64,000 bases of DNA, taken from Adiantum capillus-veneris (Eukaryota > Streptophyta > Polypodiopsida > Polypodiales > Pteridaceae). The DNA lies in the NCBI GenBank assembly GCA_014529385.2, contig CM043942.1, forward strand, positions 1,528,501 through 1,592,500, written 5' to 3'. Every line of letters begins with the position of its first letter. Within the stretch, counting starts at the first letter, position 1. Below the pieces are notes generated by a model. The model made no database searches. It was not told the origin of the DNA and worked only from the letters and a program-made list of their open reading frames with translations. This document shows, piece by piece, positions 39,616 to 52,272 of the stretch. A program made the position numbers and the translations under genes.

Positions 39616-42600
39616 TTAAGAGATCTCTCTCTCATCCTCGCATAACTCAGCATAACTTCCTATATCTATATAGAGCTCTCCGTTTAAACACATATCCTCT
39701 GTTTCATTTTGTAGCTCCTCTGCATGCACCCCATATAGAGTAGTAGCATCTTGATGCTCGTTTGGCACCACCGCAGCGGCTTCTGATTGAGCATCTTCAC
39801 TGATCTCCTCCATTGATGTCGTTGTGATTGGCACATGGTAGCCTTCATACGTCCTTGCACTACGAGGGGCTACCTCTATGACGTACCACCAGTTTGATGT
39901 AGACTTTGTAGGATGAAATATTACCTGCCAGAGCCACATAACTTACATGAGAGCTTTCAAGCACATAACTTGTAAAAGGGGGATGTTAACTATTTACATA
40001 CTTACTTGTTCACAATGCTCGGGTAGTACGAAAGTGTCTCTTAGGTCAGTCCATTTCTTAGTAGAATCCACCTCAAGAAAACCAGACTCTCCTCTACGCA
40101 TAGTAGAGTTGCGACCCTCCATGATTATCTTGAACCATTGCACGTCGAACAAGTCGACAAAAAATCCTCTGTAATCGATCCTCAAAATCTCTTGCAGCGT
40201 GCCGAAGTAAGTGAGTTCCGCCACCACAGGATCTGCATCAGAGGAACGTCGTCGACTAGACTGTTCAAATTTTTCCATGATTCCACAATCTTGAGTAAAA
40301 CGCTTTTTGTCGATTCGTTCCACCCTAAAATGTCGACCTTTACACCATGCTGCTGTGTATGACTTATACTACAATGAACAAAGATTATGAGTGGCCGTTC
40401 AAACGTTTATAAATAAAGTCACTTGCTAGTCGTACATTGCAAACTTACCTTGGTCGCGCAACCCCGAGAGTACTCCCACTCTTCTTCAGTCACTTCGTCA
40501 CCGCATTGTTGTGCGCTTTTCAATTGGTTGTGCAACCATCTTAAGCTCATGAAGGTTGGTAGGCTCTCGAGAACCGCTGGATAGTGCATCGGTGGTCGTC
40601 TTCCCCGTCTCCACTCGATTCGTGCCCTTTGTCGCTCTTGCTTTGCATCCTCATATTGTGAAATCCACTTTTGCATCACTGGATTGTGAAGCATGCAAAA
40701 TCGGTTGATTTTAGCCTCTAGATCTTTCGTCATCTTCTTCTCAACACCGAGATTGCACGTGACAATCCCAGATATGCGCTCATCATCTATGGTTCTCCAT
40801 AGCGTGTCCCGGGATTTATCAAATCCGTCTAGCCACTCTCCAATGTACACTAGGGACTCTGATACCAACCAACCTTCTGCCATGCTACCCTCCGGACGTG
40901 CCTTTTGACGCACATATCCCTTAAGCGTTTTCATGAAATGCTCTAAGAAGAACATCCATCTGGAATGAACTGTGCCAGCTATTTCCACCTCATCAACTAT
41001 GTGAACAAGAAGATGCACCTGAATGGTTAGCATTGTAGTAGGAAAATGTTTCTCAAACATGCACACAAGCTCCGCAGCATTTAGTTTGGCGAGTGGTATG
41101 GAGTCTACGTTGATCTCCTTTTGTGAGATCCATTGCACCAGCTTTGCAAGTTTGTAGATTGTGTTACGGATATCGAGAGACAAACATCCCTCAATGGCAA
41201 CCGGTAAAATAAACTGTAAAGTATGTGCAGCAATGATATTAAAGTCCACATTTTATGCAATGATATTAAAGACCACTATGAACGTACCTGACACATTTTA
41301 TGCCAATCGTGTGACTTCAAACCGGTAAGCTTTCCTTCTTTAGTAAAACACGTTCGGAGCGAGTGCATTACGCCAGTGGGGGTCCACAAAGATCGAATGG
41401 CCTCTTTTACTTTGCGTTCTTGGGCTCCTGTGAAAATCCATGGTGCTTTAGGGAGTTTTATCGATCCATTAGACGCTGTTTGCGGCCAATATTGCTCCAT
41501 ACGATCCACATTTCTAAGGTCAACTCTGGCTCCCAAAGTATCTTTCTTGCCGGTCAAATGGTCCCATAGTAGATTACCCACATTCTTGAATATGTGCATT
41601 GGATCGAGCAAGTGATTGATCATGAGTCGGGGCCAGTATGGTAACTCGTACCATAGAGATAGTCTCTTCATCCCTGGAGGCAATCCGTCATCGCACATCT
41701 CCTTCTGCTCTAACCATGCTTGTGCAGACATCCTTGGTGGCTCTCTTCCCAAAAAGCCGTCGCGTAACACATGATTCTCTGGAAGATACGCTTGATGACC
41801 TTCGTAGATTTGCTTCTTCAGTGAGGGTGCCCTACGTGCATTCAGTCTAGGTCCACATGTGACACATGCTCTATATCCGCTTGTTTGAAGCCCTACATGT
41901 ATACACATGATAATAGATCAACCATGGGAAAAAACAATATTTACAGTGTCTGAGTGAGGAGTGTCAATAGATCACCTGAGAATTCTGTTAGCTCGGGATA
42001 GTCATGCATGGTCCACATTAGAATGCCTCTGATCAAAGCATTCCGTCGTCCTGTGTGTCGGCTCATATCCACCACCTCTATGCCAATCCACAATTGTTGT
42101 AGCTCTTCCAATACTGGACAAAGATACACATCCATATTCCCCACTTTATATCGCCCTGGCACAATCGAGCTTAGCCATAGGTGCCCCTTCTTCGTAGTCA
42201 ACCACGGGGGAATGTTGTAGTTGACGATGACAACGGGCCATACACTGTAAGATGTTGATCTTTGACCAAATGGATTTACGCCATCCATAGCCAGGCTTAA
42301 GCGCAAATTTCGAGCTTCCCTGACAAAATCCGACCATGTTCCATCTATATGTTTCCAGGCTGCGCAATCTGCAGGAATTCGTAGCACACCATCCGAAGAT
42401 TTATTCTCCTCATGCCATGATGCTAGGGCGGCCATGGACTTATATTCGAAGAAATGCTTGATGCGAGGAAGCAGAGGAAAATGTCACAAAACCTTTTGTG
42501 GAATTTTTGTCCCGTGGAGATCTACTCGATATCTTTCGGAATCACATTTCGGACACTTCTCCATGTCTGTGTATTCCCCTCTGAAAAGAATGCAGTCATT

Positions 42601-43344
42601 AGGACAAGCGTGGATAGAATTGTAATCCATCCCCAAGTTTCGCAAAATCTTTCTTGCTTCATCTCGGGAATCTGGCATCACATTGTCAGCTGGTAGTATG
42701 TGCTCTTTCAGCAATCTACACAACATAAAAATATGATACAGTCGTGTAAAAATCTATCAGATCATTGTACATTTAGAGTTCTATTAAAGTAAACTAATTG
42801 TAATAGATCACCTGAAAAGCGCTGTGACGCTAGTGTCACTCCATCCAAACTTTGCCTGCATGTTGAGAAGAACCAAGAGTGCTTTCAATCTAGACATACA
42901 TGCTCCATTATACAATGGCGTATCGGCTTCACTTTTCATATCATCATAGATAAGCCTTTCTGAATCCATGATCGTCTCGATCATTTCATCAATCTCGAGC
43001 TCAAACATTGCCTCGTTGGGAATGTGCTCTGCATGATCATCCCCCGAGCTGTCAGAGGCTACATCTTGTTGCCTCACATATGCTGCTTGACCAAAGCGCC
43101 TGCGAACACGTCTATTGGGTTGCAAGACTGCTGCTTGTTGGCCAGCGTCAGAGTCCGACGAGTTATAATTGGCAACAACTCGATCTATAATAGATGGATC
43201 GAAATCGCCAAATTCGCGAACATGCTGCAAAGAAACACGTCTTGTCCGTCGCACATCATGCTTGCATTGATTACAAGGACATAAGACCCTCGTTGAGAGA
43301 TAGGTGTTTCGGTTGGACGGTCCCACATCCTCGTCGCTACTCAT
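39616..43344 (-). pseudogene. CACTA transposase (TNP2-like), six exons, one premature stop
   Basis: Exons: 43344-42812, 42715-41976, 41892-41288, 41213-40449, 40368-40006, 39924-39616. All splice sites are GT...AG and frames join without gaps (3315 nt, 1104 codons). Domains in order: N-terminal transposase-associated part with CPCNQCK; TNP2 start NLGMDYNSIHACPNDCILF and CPKCDSERY; TNP2 core with LAMDGVNPFG, NYNIPPWL, PHHNRNHLLDPMHIFKNV-type NHLLDPMHIFKNVG; a DUF4218-like part (FILPVAIEGCL, VHSRWMFFLEHFMKTLKGYVRQKARPEGSMAEG); a DUF4216-like part (YFGTLQEILRIDYRGFFVDLFDVQW). In exon 2, TGA at 42484-42486 replaces a codon where relatives read Arg before HFPL; a CGA to TGA change is likely. Nothing else is broken. 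Confidence 0.92.
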
Positions 43345-43406
43345 AATGAGGATAAAAAACTTATAACCTGGACAACAAATTTAATATTCTATTGGCATTC
43401 TTCGTC

Positions 43407-43410
<4 letters not shown>

Positions 43411-43475
<65 letters not shown>
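43411..43475. repeat. (CT)n microsatellite upstream of the CACTA transposase
   Basis: About 32 CT units, 65 bp before the transposase start codon on the minus strand, hence in its promoter or 5' untranslated region. Confidence 0.95.
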
Positions 43476-43476
<1 letters not shown>

Positions 43477-44614
43477 ACCTCACATTCTCTAGTCATGTCC
43501 AATCCCCGCACACCTCGGTCTAGAGGGCACGGAGATCAGAACCACCGGGTTATAATCTCGTCTTTATTGGTCAATACCTATATTTGTGGGTACAAGAAAT
43601 CTACACATCCACGTCTACATGATACTGCATGTAGTGGACAAAACCCCTTTGCCTCTTCTCTAGCTGTAGCACTTCACTTCATCTTAACATCTTTTCACAG
43701 TAGATCTTTTCACTGTTCGTCTAACTCTAAACCCTAAACCGTAAGTAATTCTTGCGTGGACTCAATCTAACGTAAATAAGCGTAAATCTAAATAAACGTA
43801 AATCTAACTAAAAATAAAGCTAAATCTAATTTAACGTAAGTCTACTGACTAGAGGTTGTCTAGATGGTCATTGTGTCGGGGATGTAGTGACTCTTGCCGC
43901 CCTGAAGATCCACCTTCTTCCCTATCTTCTGAAGACATTTCACGAGTACTTTTGGATCGACGGCGCCCACCATGAGTGAAGGCAGCAATACCCTATATTC
44001 CATTGAGGGTTTTCTTCACCCGCTTCATGCAGGCATCGCAGCCTATGGAGACCTAAATCTAATCTAATATAACGTAAATCTAAATCTAGCTTAAATAAAC
44101 GTAAATTTAATTTAATGTAAGTCTACATATAACCTAATCTTTAACGTCTTTTAAGATAGTTTCCTACGACGTTATAACTCTCTTCTTCTTGTGTGTGTGC
44201 GCGTGTGTGGATGTGTGTGCCAATAAAAAGAGATAAATGGTATAACCTTTCTATCACCCATGCCAAGTATGATAGATTGATTATGCCATTTCCCTCTTGA
44301 ATAATAGGTCTTGAGTTCAACTCCTCGTTGGCTAGATCTTTAGGTCTTTTAATTTTAATTAGTTTCCTACGACATTAAATTAGTTTCTCTCTCTTTCTCT
44401 CTCAATGTGTGTGCGTTTTTTTGGATCGTATGCATGTTTTCTCTCTCTTTTCCTCTCTCAATGTGTGCGTTTTTTGTTTATGCATGTTCTCTTTCTCTTT
44501 TCCTCTCTCAATGCGTGCGTTTTTTGTTTATGCATGCTCTCTCTCTCTTTTTCTCTCTCAATGTGTGTGTGTATTCTTTGTTTATGTATGTGTGTGTGCG
44601 TTTTTGTTTTTGTT

Positions 44615-44652
<38 letters not shown>

Positions 44653-44914
44653 AACACTATGTGTGTGTGTATGTGTGTGTGAGAGAGAGAGAGAGAGGGA
44701 GAGAGAAAGAGGGGAAGGGAACATGAGAATGAGGAGAGGGAAGGAGCATACCTGGCTCTCCTTCCTCTCTTCGTGTGTGTGTGTGTGTGTGTGTGGAGAA
44801 GAAAAAGAGAGAGAGAGAGAGAGAGAGAGTGAGGGAGAGCGTTACCTGCTCCTTGCTTGAGGGCGCCGAAAAACTCAGATCTGAGTTTTTGGGCGCGCTC
44901 GGTTATTTTTTTAC
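43476..44914. other. Non-coding 5' region of the CACTA element
   Basis: No gene. It contains repeated TAAATCTAA words (43760-44130), a minisatellite of four 50-56-bp units of CTCTCTCAATGTGTGCGTTTTTTGTTTATGCATG type (44397-44600), and CT, GT, GA and GT tracts (44619-44650, 44659-44680, 44681-44700, 44773-44830). Frames here are repeat artefacts. The transposase promoter must lie within it. Confidence 0.7.
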
Positions 44915-44979
44915 CCCAGCCGGTGTCGCTATGAGCGTCGCTGTGTGAGCGTCGCTAATATGAAGAGCCTCTTGTAGTG
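44915..44979. repeat. Right subterminal repeats and TIR of the CACTA element
   Basis: Three GTCGCT(A/G) words occur before GAAGAGCCTCTTGTAGTG. The right end has far fewer motifs than the left. Confidence 0.88.
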
Positions 44980-45125
44980 ATTCTAGGAAGAAAGCTTGCA
45001 CCCAAAAGAACATTTCTTAGAGACATTTTTTTGAAAGTTTTTAAATTTCAAACTTTTAGGGTTCCCAAAACCAATTTACATAGACCAAGCAGTCACAAAG
45101 TTGTGACTTTTGAGAGACTTGACCA

Positions 45126-45213
45126 ATGGAAAAAAGGATAAGCTACACTATGTATTATGCCAAGGTGGACTTGTCAAAGACTATCCTGACAAATCATCCA
45201 CCACCAGAGTTTT
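45126..45213 (+). other. Left part of an open frame split by the 9.5-kb LTR element
   Basis: An ATG frame (MEKRISYTMYYAKVD) runs into the target-site duplication GTTTT. Beyond the LTR element the same frame continues at 54704 to a TAG at 54949-54951. Joined with the duplication counted once it has 112 codons including the stop. I do not recognise the product. It may be a retrotransposon-derived relic. Confidence 0.45.
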
Positions 45214-45781
45214 TGTTAACCCTCACGGCACACGGACACCCTATGATCTATAAACGTTGTATTATTTAGAGTCAGGTACCGGGCTTGTCGGTCCAATAGG
45301 AAAAGGGTAAGAGTGATCGCCGATGAGAGACGCACTCTAATTGGGACATTCAAGGGATTAGTTGGCTAAGCATGGGCGTCCAAGTGTGAATGGGGTGAGC
45401 TCCTATAAAAGCCAACTAAACATCATTTTTACTCATTCTCTCATTTGTGCAATAGAAGAGTGCTCTTGCTCCATCTCCATCTTCTTCTTCTTCACCTCCT
45501 CGTGTATGTGTGTGTGAGAGAGAGAGAGAGGGAGAGTGTGTGTGCGATCGAGCATTACGAAGGCACGACGGCGGTGAGGCGGTTGAGCGCGGCACGACTG
45601 CAGCTTCTTCTTCATCGCGGCGAGGAATCCACCACGAAGACGAGCGTAGAGCGGTGAGTGACACACCCTTTGCTCTCTTGAGCTTGCTAGTTTAGGCTTG
45701 TTGTGTGCTTGGAGCCGTTTGTGGCTCGCACACGGTGTATTGGCAAGTCCCTTGCTTCGACAGTGCGGCAAGGAGCGCACA
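45214..45781 (+). repeat. 5' LTR of the gag-only element
   Basis: TG...CA, TATAAAA at 45404-45410, a GTGTGAGAGAGA tract near 45507-45540. It differs from the 3' LTR mainly in the tract length and scattered substitutions (for example GATGAGAGACGC versus GATGACAGGCGC). Confidence 0.97.
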
Positions 45782-45785
45782 TTTT

Positions 45786-45804
45786 TGGTGCCGCTGCCGG
45801 GGAT
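45786..45804 (+). other. Primer-binding site, tRNA-Asp type
   Basis: TGGTGCCGCTGCCGGGGAT, four bases after the LTR end, matches the complement of plant tRNA-Asp used by Tat/Athila-type elements with about two differences. This places the gag-only element near the Tat/Athila branch of Ty3/gypsy. Confidence 0.85.
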
Positions 45805-46523
45805 ATGCCCTACACTAAGCTCGGTTAGCACTTTACGCTTTCTTGTGGTGCAATTTCTATCATAGGAAAGGCAGGGAATGAGGGTGTGTAGTTGTGTGGA
45901 AATTCTGTTTTTTGCGTTATCTACGTTTTTTGGTTTGCACTGCACAGTTAGCATTTTCTGCATTTATTTTCAATTTCTGCATTTTCTGCGTTTAATTTTC
46001 TGTTAAGTTTCAATTTCTGCGTTTTCTACATTTTCTGCGCTTTTTCAATTTTCTGCATTTCTTGCGTTTTTCAATTTCTGCATTTTCAATTTCTGCGTTT
46101 TCAATTTCCGTATTTTCTGCATTTTTTTTTTTTTTAATCTGGAAAAAAAAAATTTATGAAAAAAAAAATAAAAATCGGAAAATAAAAATGCGAGTGAGCG
46201 GGCGGTTAAATTTTTTGAAAATAAAAAACGTGAGTATAAAAACGGACGGGTTGGTTTGTATAAAAGATAGATCGGGATCGTGATCATTTCCCCAAGCCCA
46301 AGCCCAGGCCCAGGCCTCAGTCCTCAGTCTTATGATATATACTAGACTCACTCTTATATATATACCCTACTCCCTCAAGAGAGAATGAGAGCATGTGGGA
46401 CAAATCCTCCACTCTCCTCCTTTCTCTTCCCACTTGCACCCTTAGACTTTCTAGTTTGGGCCTAGTTCCCTACTGGAAATTGACAGTTTTAGGGATTCCG
46501 AGGGCATAGAGTGACCAAACGGA
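45805..46523 (+). other. Leader of the gag-only element
   Basis: Non-coding. It holds a tract of ATTTTCTGCGTTTTCAATTTCTG words (45950-46125), a T run followed by A runs, and GCCCAAGCCCAGGCCCAGGCC (46290-46315). No gene seen. Confidence 0.7.
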
Positions 46524-47208
46524 GAGCGGTTGAGCGCGGCACGACTGCAGCTTCTTCTTCATCGCGGCGAGGAATCCACCACAAAGGCGAGCGTAGAGCG
46601 GTGAGTGAGACACCCTTTGCTCTCTTGAGCTTGCTAGTTTAGGCTTGTTGAGTGCTTGGAGCCGTTTGTGGCTCGCACGTGGACCCCACACCTCCAAAGA
46701 GTGTCCATGTGGATATCCTACCAACTTCTTACCAAGAAGGCCCTGTTGAGCTACCTCCTTCAGAAGTTCCCTCTAGAGTACCGTTGGTGACAAGTAAAAC
46801 CACGGGGAGCAACATTGCTTCTACCTCACAAGAAACCGTTAACACGTCGACTCTAGAAGGATTGTTCATTAATGATCATTGGACATACGACCTCCACACT
46901 GAGGTGTTGACGGATCTACACTCTGGCCACGCCTACCATGTAGGATGGATAGAGATTGTACAATCCACCTCTAGTGCCACGAGCATCGAAGATCAACAGA
47001 AAATGATCTGTAATGTTATCCATGGCATTATTCAATTAGAAAGGCAAAACCGAGGGGTAAATATACTCTCAACTGGCCCCATGAGATTTCTGGATACGAG
47101 CAAGGCTCAACAGCCTACTCTATCACAAATGAAGACTCCTCTAATGAGCCCCATGGACCCATCTTACGTCATTTCACCTGGGGTCTCTATGCAATCTGAG
47201 CCTCCTCC
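46524..47208 (+). repeat. Chimeric insert: LTR piece fused to a second copy of the gag N-terminal region
   Basis: 46524-46678 matches the LTR from GCGGTTGAGCGCGGCACG to GGCTCGCAC. From 46679 to 47208 the sequence matches 47680-48208, offset 1001. The two sources share TCGCAC at the join (46673-46678), a 6-base microhomology. The open frame 46652-47287 is a fusion product across this join, followed by leader sequence. A template switch during reverse transcription is the simplest reading. Confidence 0.92.
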
Positions 47209-47322
47209 CATTCCACGACACGCTCTAAAAAATCTAGCAAAAAAACAAACAAAAAACACGCTAAAAACTAGTCACAAGGCCTCCTAGAGCAGCTTTTTGA
47301 CTCCTTAGGGTATCAAAAGCAC

Positions 47323-50300
47323 ATGCACTTACGCTCTAGGCGAGTGTTAGAGCACGATCACATTGGTAGTGCCTCTATTCATACGGACACCCATTACCCA
47401 TCCACGATAGGCGCTAGACCCTCAGCGGGGACACAAGGTAGCACCACCCAAGACCCTAAAATAGCCGCTAGTGATTCCTCCTCCGACTCAGAAATCATGG
47501 AAGCATACCCTACCCAAAACACTGAGAGAGAAGGCCATGCACCTCCCGAAGCTCCACAGCCTAGTACTAGTATGTTTAGCCGTTTCATGGAAACATTAGG
47601 TAGAGCTACTCGCTCGGAACCTGATGCAAATGAAGCACACGAAGGGGGTGGGGAAGTGGACTCTCCTTTTACATCGCACGTGGACCCCACACCCCCAAAG
47701 AGTGTCCATGTGGATATCCTACCAACTTCTTACCAAGAAGGCCCTGTTGAGCTACCTCCTTCAGAAGTTCCCTCTAGAGTACCGTTGGTGACAAGTAAAA
47801 CCACGGGGAGCAACATTGCTTCTACCTCACAAGAAATCGTTAACACGTCGACTCTAGAAGGATTGTTCATTAATGATCATTGGACATACAACCTCCACAC
47901 TGAGGTGTTGACGGATCTACACTCTGGCCACGCCTACCATGTAGGATGGATAGAGATTGTACAATCCACCTCTAGTGCCACGAGCATCGAAGATCAACAG
48001 AAAATGATCTGTAATGTTATCCATGGCATTATTCAATCAGAAAGGCAAAACCGAGGGGTAAATATACTCTCAACTGGCCCCATGAGATTTCTGGATACGA
48101 GCAAGGCTTAACAGCCTACTCTATCACAAATGGAGACTCCTCTAATGAGCCCCATGGACCCATCTTACGTCATTTCACCTGGGGTCTCTATGCAATCTGA
48201 GCCTCCGAGCGAAAACTTTAGCTTCCCTAACTTGGCTCAACCCTCTATCAAGGAAAACACAGTGCTCACTCCAGGGATAAGCCTGACAGAGAATGTACCG
48301 ATGACATCTACGGTTAGCGCAGTGCCACTACCTAGTGTCGTAGTACCTAATATGGGGCCTCGACCATATGTGCCTCTAGCCCCTTATGCACACATGGCCC
48401 CCACACCTCCAATTGTACCACTTGCTTATGCTCCTCGAGTGCTGCTCCCTAGCCCTTATCCGAGTGGACCTATGCCCGGTTATGTTCCATATCCTGCATC
48501 ATCCACACATATGCCAAGACCGGCACCCGTCCCTCTCCCACATATGATTCCAAGAGTACCTCCACCGGCCCTGCCTCCTCACATAGGTGACTTGGCAGCG
48601 TTTGCTCAAACCATAGGTCGATCTATCGCGGAAAATATGCGTCATGCATCTGATAGAGAGCCTAGAATTAAGTCAGTACAAATTTCCAAACTCACGCAAA
48701 AATTCAATGGGGATGAAGATGCTAGAAAACACATTGAAGTTTTTGAACAAGTATGTGATTCCTTAGGGGAACGCAACGAACTACATAAGTGCAATGCCTT
48801 AAGCTTGACATTAAGTGGTAAGGCTGGAGATTGGTATAGGACCCTAAGGGTGGACGAGAAAACAATCTACCCTACCCTTCAAAGGTTGTTTCTAAAGGAG
48901 TACATACGAGAAGGTGTGCTTTGGGGTGTAGCATCTCAGCTACAGAAGGCCGAACGGAAGGAAGGAGAGTCAGTAAGGGACTTCATTAGTCGTCTAAAGC
49001 ACTTAAACTCTCGCTGCCCTGTAAATGAGCGCTTCAACAATAACCAACTGCTTGATCGATTCATTCGAGGGTTGAGGAATGAAGGAATCTATAATGGACT
49101 AGTGATTAGAGGTATCACAACCTGGGAAGATGTCACTGCCAATGCAATCCAACTAGAGGACAACTTGATGATAGCAGCCATGAAGGTGTGTACTGACACG
49201 AGATCCACTAGCTCACAAGCCATTGAGTATGAACCCATGACTGCAAAGCCCATTGCCAATGAGCCAAAAGTATTTGAGACATTCTTGACAGACCTCACCA
49301 AGGCAATCCAAGAGTCTCTTAAGGATAATCGACCCCCTCAAAATAGTCACATGTATCCAAGAAGGGAGCAACAATGGTGTTCCATTTGCTTAGGTCCACA
49401 TAGCACTAGTGAGTGCCCTACGTTTAGAGTAAAATTTAATGGAACTTGCAACGCATGTGGTAGGTATGGTCACCAAGCTAAGGATTGTTTAATGATCAAA
49501 CGTATGATGGCAAATAGACCACCTGTAGCCTGGATGGATGCGCCTCGTGCTCCTGTATTGATGCCTACTCCACCTGTTGAGAAACTACCGCAACACATGG
49601 TCCCTAGATCTCAAAATGTTGTACAAGCTACACCGCTACCACCTCCTGTGCTAGGACCGCAACCCCCGCATCCAAGAGTCACCCCTATGAACCAAGTGGG
49701 TTGCGAGCCATCAAATGCTTATCCAGATGGCTGTGAGGAGGAAATAGACACTAGTATTGCCTACGGACTTGATACATTGGAAGAGTGTCCTATATACTAC
49801 ATGGAAGATTGTTGGGGGCAAGTCAAGCCGGTTTATCAAGCTGCTGCTCTCGCATCCAGAGGTCAAAATATCAACACCCAGGCTAGGAGGCCACCTCTTC
49901 AATGCTACGAGTGTGGTGGACCACATCGAGCAGCGGAGTGCCCTATTAGGCTACAAAAGAATGCTGCACAGATGCAAATGAATCAAGGGAGCACGTCTGC
50001 AATGCCAATACTCACATGTAATCGTTGTGGCATAGATCACTTGATTGCCCAATGCCCCTATAACCCAAATGCGCCTAAAATCACACCCCTGAATTTGGTC
50101 AAAATTGCTAGTGTGATATCACCAATACCACCCGTCGCACCCGCTTATGCGATTACACGGTCCATGCTTCAAGGGCCAGGCCATATCCTCCAAGAGAGAG
50201 ATACCGCGTCAGTTATCCAAGCAAAGAAAAAGAAGACACGAAGGAAGAAGTCGCAAAATACGGAAAATTCAAAGCCAAGTTCCAAAACAAACATAGGAAC

Positions 50301-52272
50301 AGGAGATGACCCCGTGTATATGAATGACCTCGAGGATGATTCAGATTCAGTCGAGACAATGGAGACTAGAACCAATACCACAAAGAGAAAGACCGACAAA
50401 GAAAACCGTAACATGGAACCAAATGAAAACCGAATAAGAGAAAACCATAAAGATCCTCTGAAAACACCAGAAGTGTTTCCAAATCCAATCCAAGACCCCC
50501 AAGATAAACCGCAGGGCCAAAAAGGGAAGAATCGTAAAAAGAAGATTGGGACGTACCCAAACCCAGTAGACGAGATTGAGCAGGTGAAACATCTAAGAGG
50601 TTTAGTGGAGGAGACTCAAAGGAAACTAGAACCAGAACCCATGCATGTCAAACTTCATGACACAGTGTTTCCCACGCAAGTTCATCCACCCCACATGAAC
50701 CATAGACCATTAGCCATATCTAGTATCATCCAAGAAGGGAGTGAGGACGGGACATCAGAAAGTGAGCATACACCCTTCTTGTTGGAAAGGATGTTTAACG
50801 AAGGAATACCTGATCCCATTGAGGAATATGAGATTCCATCCTCACCAGTTCCTAGTCAAGGACCTACACCCTGCAAAACGCCAATGAATGTTGCCAAACT
50901 AGTGGACTTCATGTCTTCTGAGGTCCGAACCACGATCATAGCAAAGCTGTATGGAGATCCTGAGTTATTCCTTGCACTTCGAGCATTCCTTAACGGAGAG
51001 CTACGAACGGGATTACCGCAGTTTGCGCAACCAAATAGGCCTGACTCGATTATGATTGATGAGGAAAATCATGTGCAATCACTTGACTTAGATGGGCACG
51101 AGTCTGTGATTCAGGTACCCATTAACGAATTAGGGCAGTATTTTGAAGGCGACGAGTCTAATGCGACCCTGCCCATCACTACCAAGGGATTAACTATAAA
51201 GGGAATTCTTGATGGTGGTGCGGGAGTTAGCATCATTACAAAAGATTGTTGGCAATCCATGGGAAAACCCCACCTCAGTGTTACTAACATTGTGGTAAAG
51301 ATGGCAAATGGTACCATAGCCAAACCTATGGGGATGCTCAAGGATCTTAAGATCAAAGTTCTAGGACACAAGGTACGACATACGTTCATTGTAAATGATT
51401 TCTCTAAACACCTTATGTCATATGAAATGATTTTAGGACGACCATTCATGAGGGAAGCACAAATGGTTCATGATTGGTCTAAAAATCATGTCTATTTGCA
51501 ATTCCAAGACTCTGTCCTTAGAGTGGATTTGGTGACTGGTAAGGTACACCCCTTAGGGAGTAAAACCATTATTGATCATTGCTCTGACACCACAGTTCAC
51601 TCGGCCCCACTACAATATTGTTACACTTGTAAGAAGGATACAGACATTGGCCAAGATTCTCCTTACATGGATGTGTTACCGAGTATGACGGAATCAGACA
51701 ATGTGGATTGGGTCCACCTAGCATCAACCATAGACACTTGGGGAAATAGGGGGACGACCTGGGTAACACCTGAGGGGGATGAAATGCCTATACCCTTAAA
51801 TATGCTACAAGCAATGCATATCGCTTCCGACAAGACTCATCCTAATGTAACGAAGAAAACATACAAGTGGGTCCCTAAAGCTTCTTTAGTGGCCATAGCT
51901 AGTGCTAAAAAACAGAAGCCTTGTAAGAAACGTACCACTCGCTCCAAGAAAAGTAAGAAAATGTTGCGATGGATCCCTAAACGACTATTGGAAGCCCAAG
52001 GCTACTATCAAGGAAATGATCAAATCTGGGTGCCAAAACGTAGATTGTGCTTTTACCTATCACCTGACCCAAGTGAGCCCAATCCCGTATCTCCAAAAAG
52101 AATCAATGATCATGGAAAGAAAAAAATCACAGAATGCTACACACCCGCTCCCGAGCTAGTTTGGGTACCAAAGAAAGAACGATTTGTTCCACCTAGCTCA
52201 GGAAGGGGGGAGTCCCATGAAGCTTCTAGCTCATCATGTAATACATCCATCGAGGTAAAAGCTTCTACATAG
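47323..52272 (+). pseudogene. gag: Gag-protease frame of the gag-only element, one nonsense codon
   Basis: One frame of 1650 codons is broken only by TAA at 48109-48111; the duplicated copy at 47107-47109 has CAA there. The longest open part is 48130-52272 (1380 aa). Residues counted from 48130: a Pro-rich segment (about 20-155); gag core (about 175-345) with KFNGDEDARKHIEVFEQVC, GKAGDWYRTL and RFIRGLRNEGIYNGL; Cys/His knuckles at about 417, 440, 592 and 630, of which the second is a canonical CCHC (CNACGRYGHQAKDC) and the others have one residue less before the His; a basic/acidic linker; a retropepsin at about 1020-1120 with LDGGAGVSII and YEMILGRPFM; then four WVPK or WIPK words. It ends at TAG 52270-52272. 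Confidence 0.9.

Larger units (their letters stand above)
37406..44979 (-). mobile_element. Complete CACTA (En/Spm) DNA transposon, 7574 bp
   Basis: It starts CACTACAAGAGG and ends CCTCTTGTAGTG, perfect 12-bp inverted ends, flanked by ATT on both sides (37403-37405, 44980-44982), the 3-bp duplication of CACTA elements. Subterminal regions are full of GTCGCTA words. Two spliced genes lie on the minus strand: a six-exon transposase (39616-43344) and a three-exon TnpA-like gene (38030-39343). Apart from one nonsense codon, coding and splice sites are intact, so it is a young insertion and may still be mobilised in trans. Confidence 0.97.

Noticed and set aside
40855-40880. ACTCTGATACCAACC, resembling an initiator-Met primer site in reverse
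   Set aside because: Lies inside CACTA transposase exon 4 and encodes conserved protein. Only a partial match and no LTR nearby.
44397-44600. CRISPR-like array with about 50-bp period
   Set aside because: It is a CT/GT-rich minisatellite without unique spacers.
44405-44860. Cys/Val/Leu-rich frames that look like membrane proteins
   Set aside because: They translate GT, CT and GA tracts in the CACTA 5' region. No real protein expected.
46652-47287. A separate gene of 211 codons in the gag-only element
   Set aside because: Its start lies in an LTR piece and its body duplicates 47680-48208. It is a chimera of the insert, not an independent gene.
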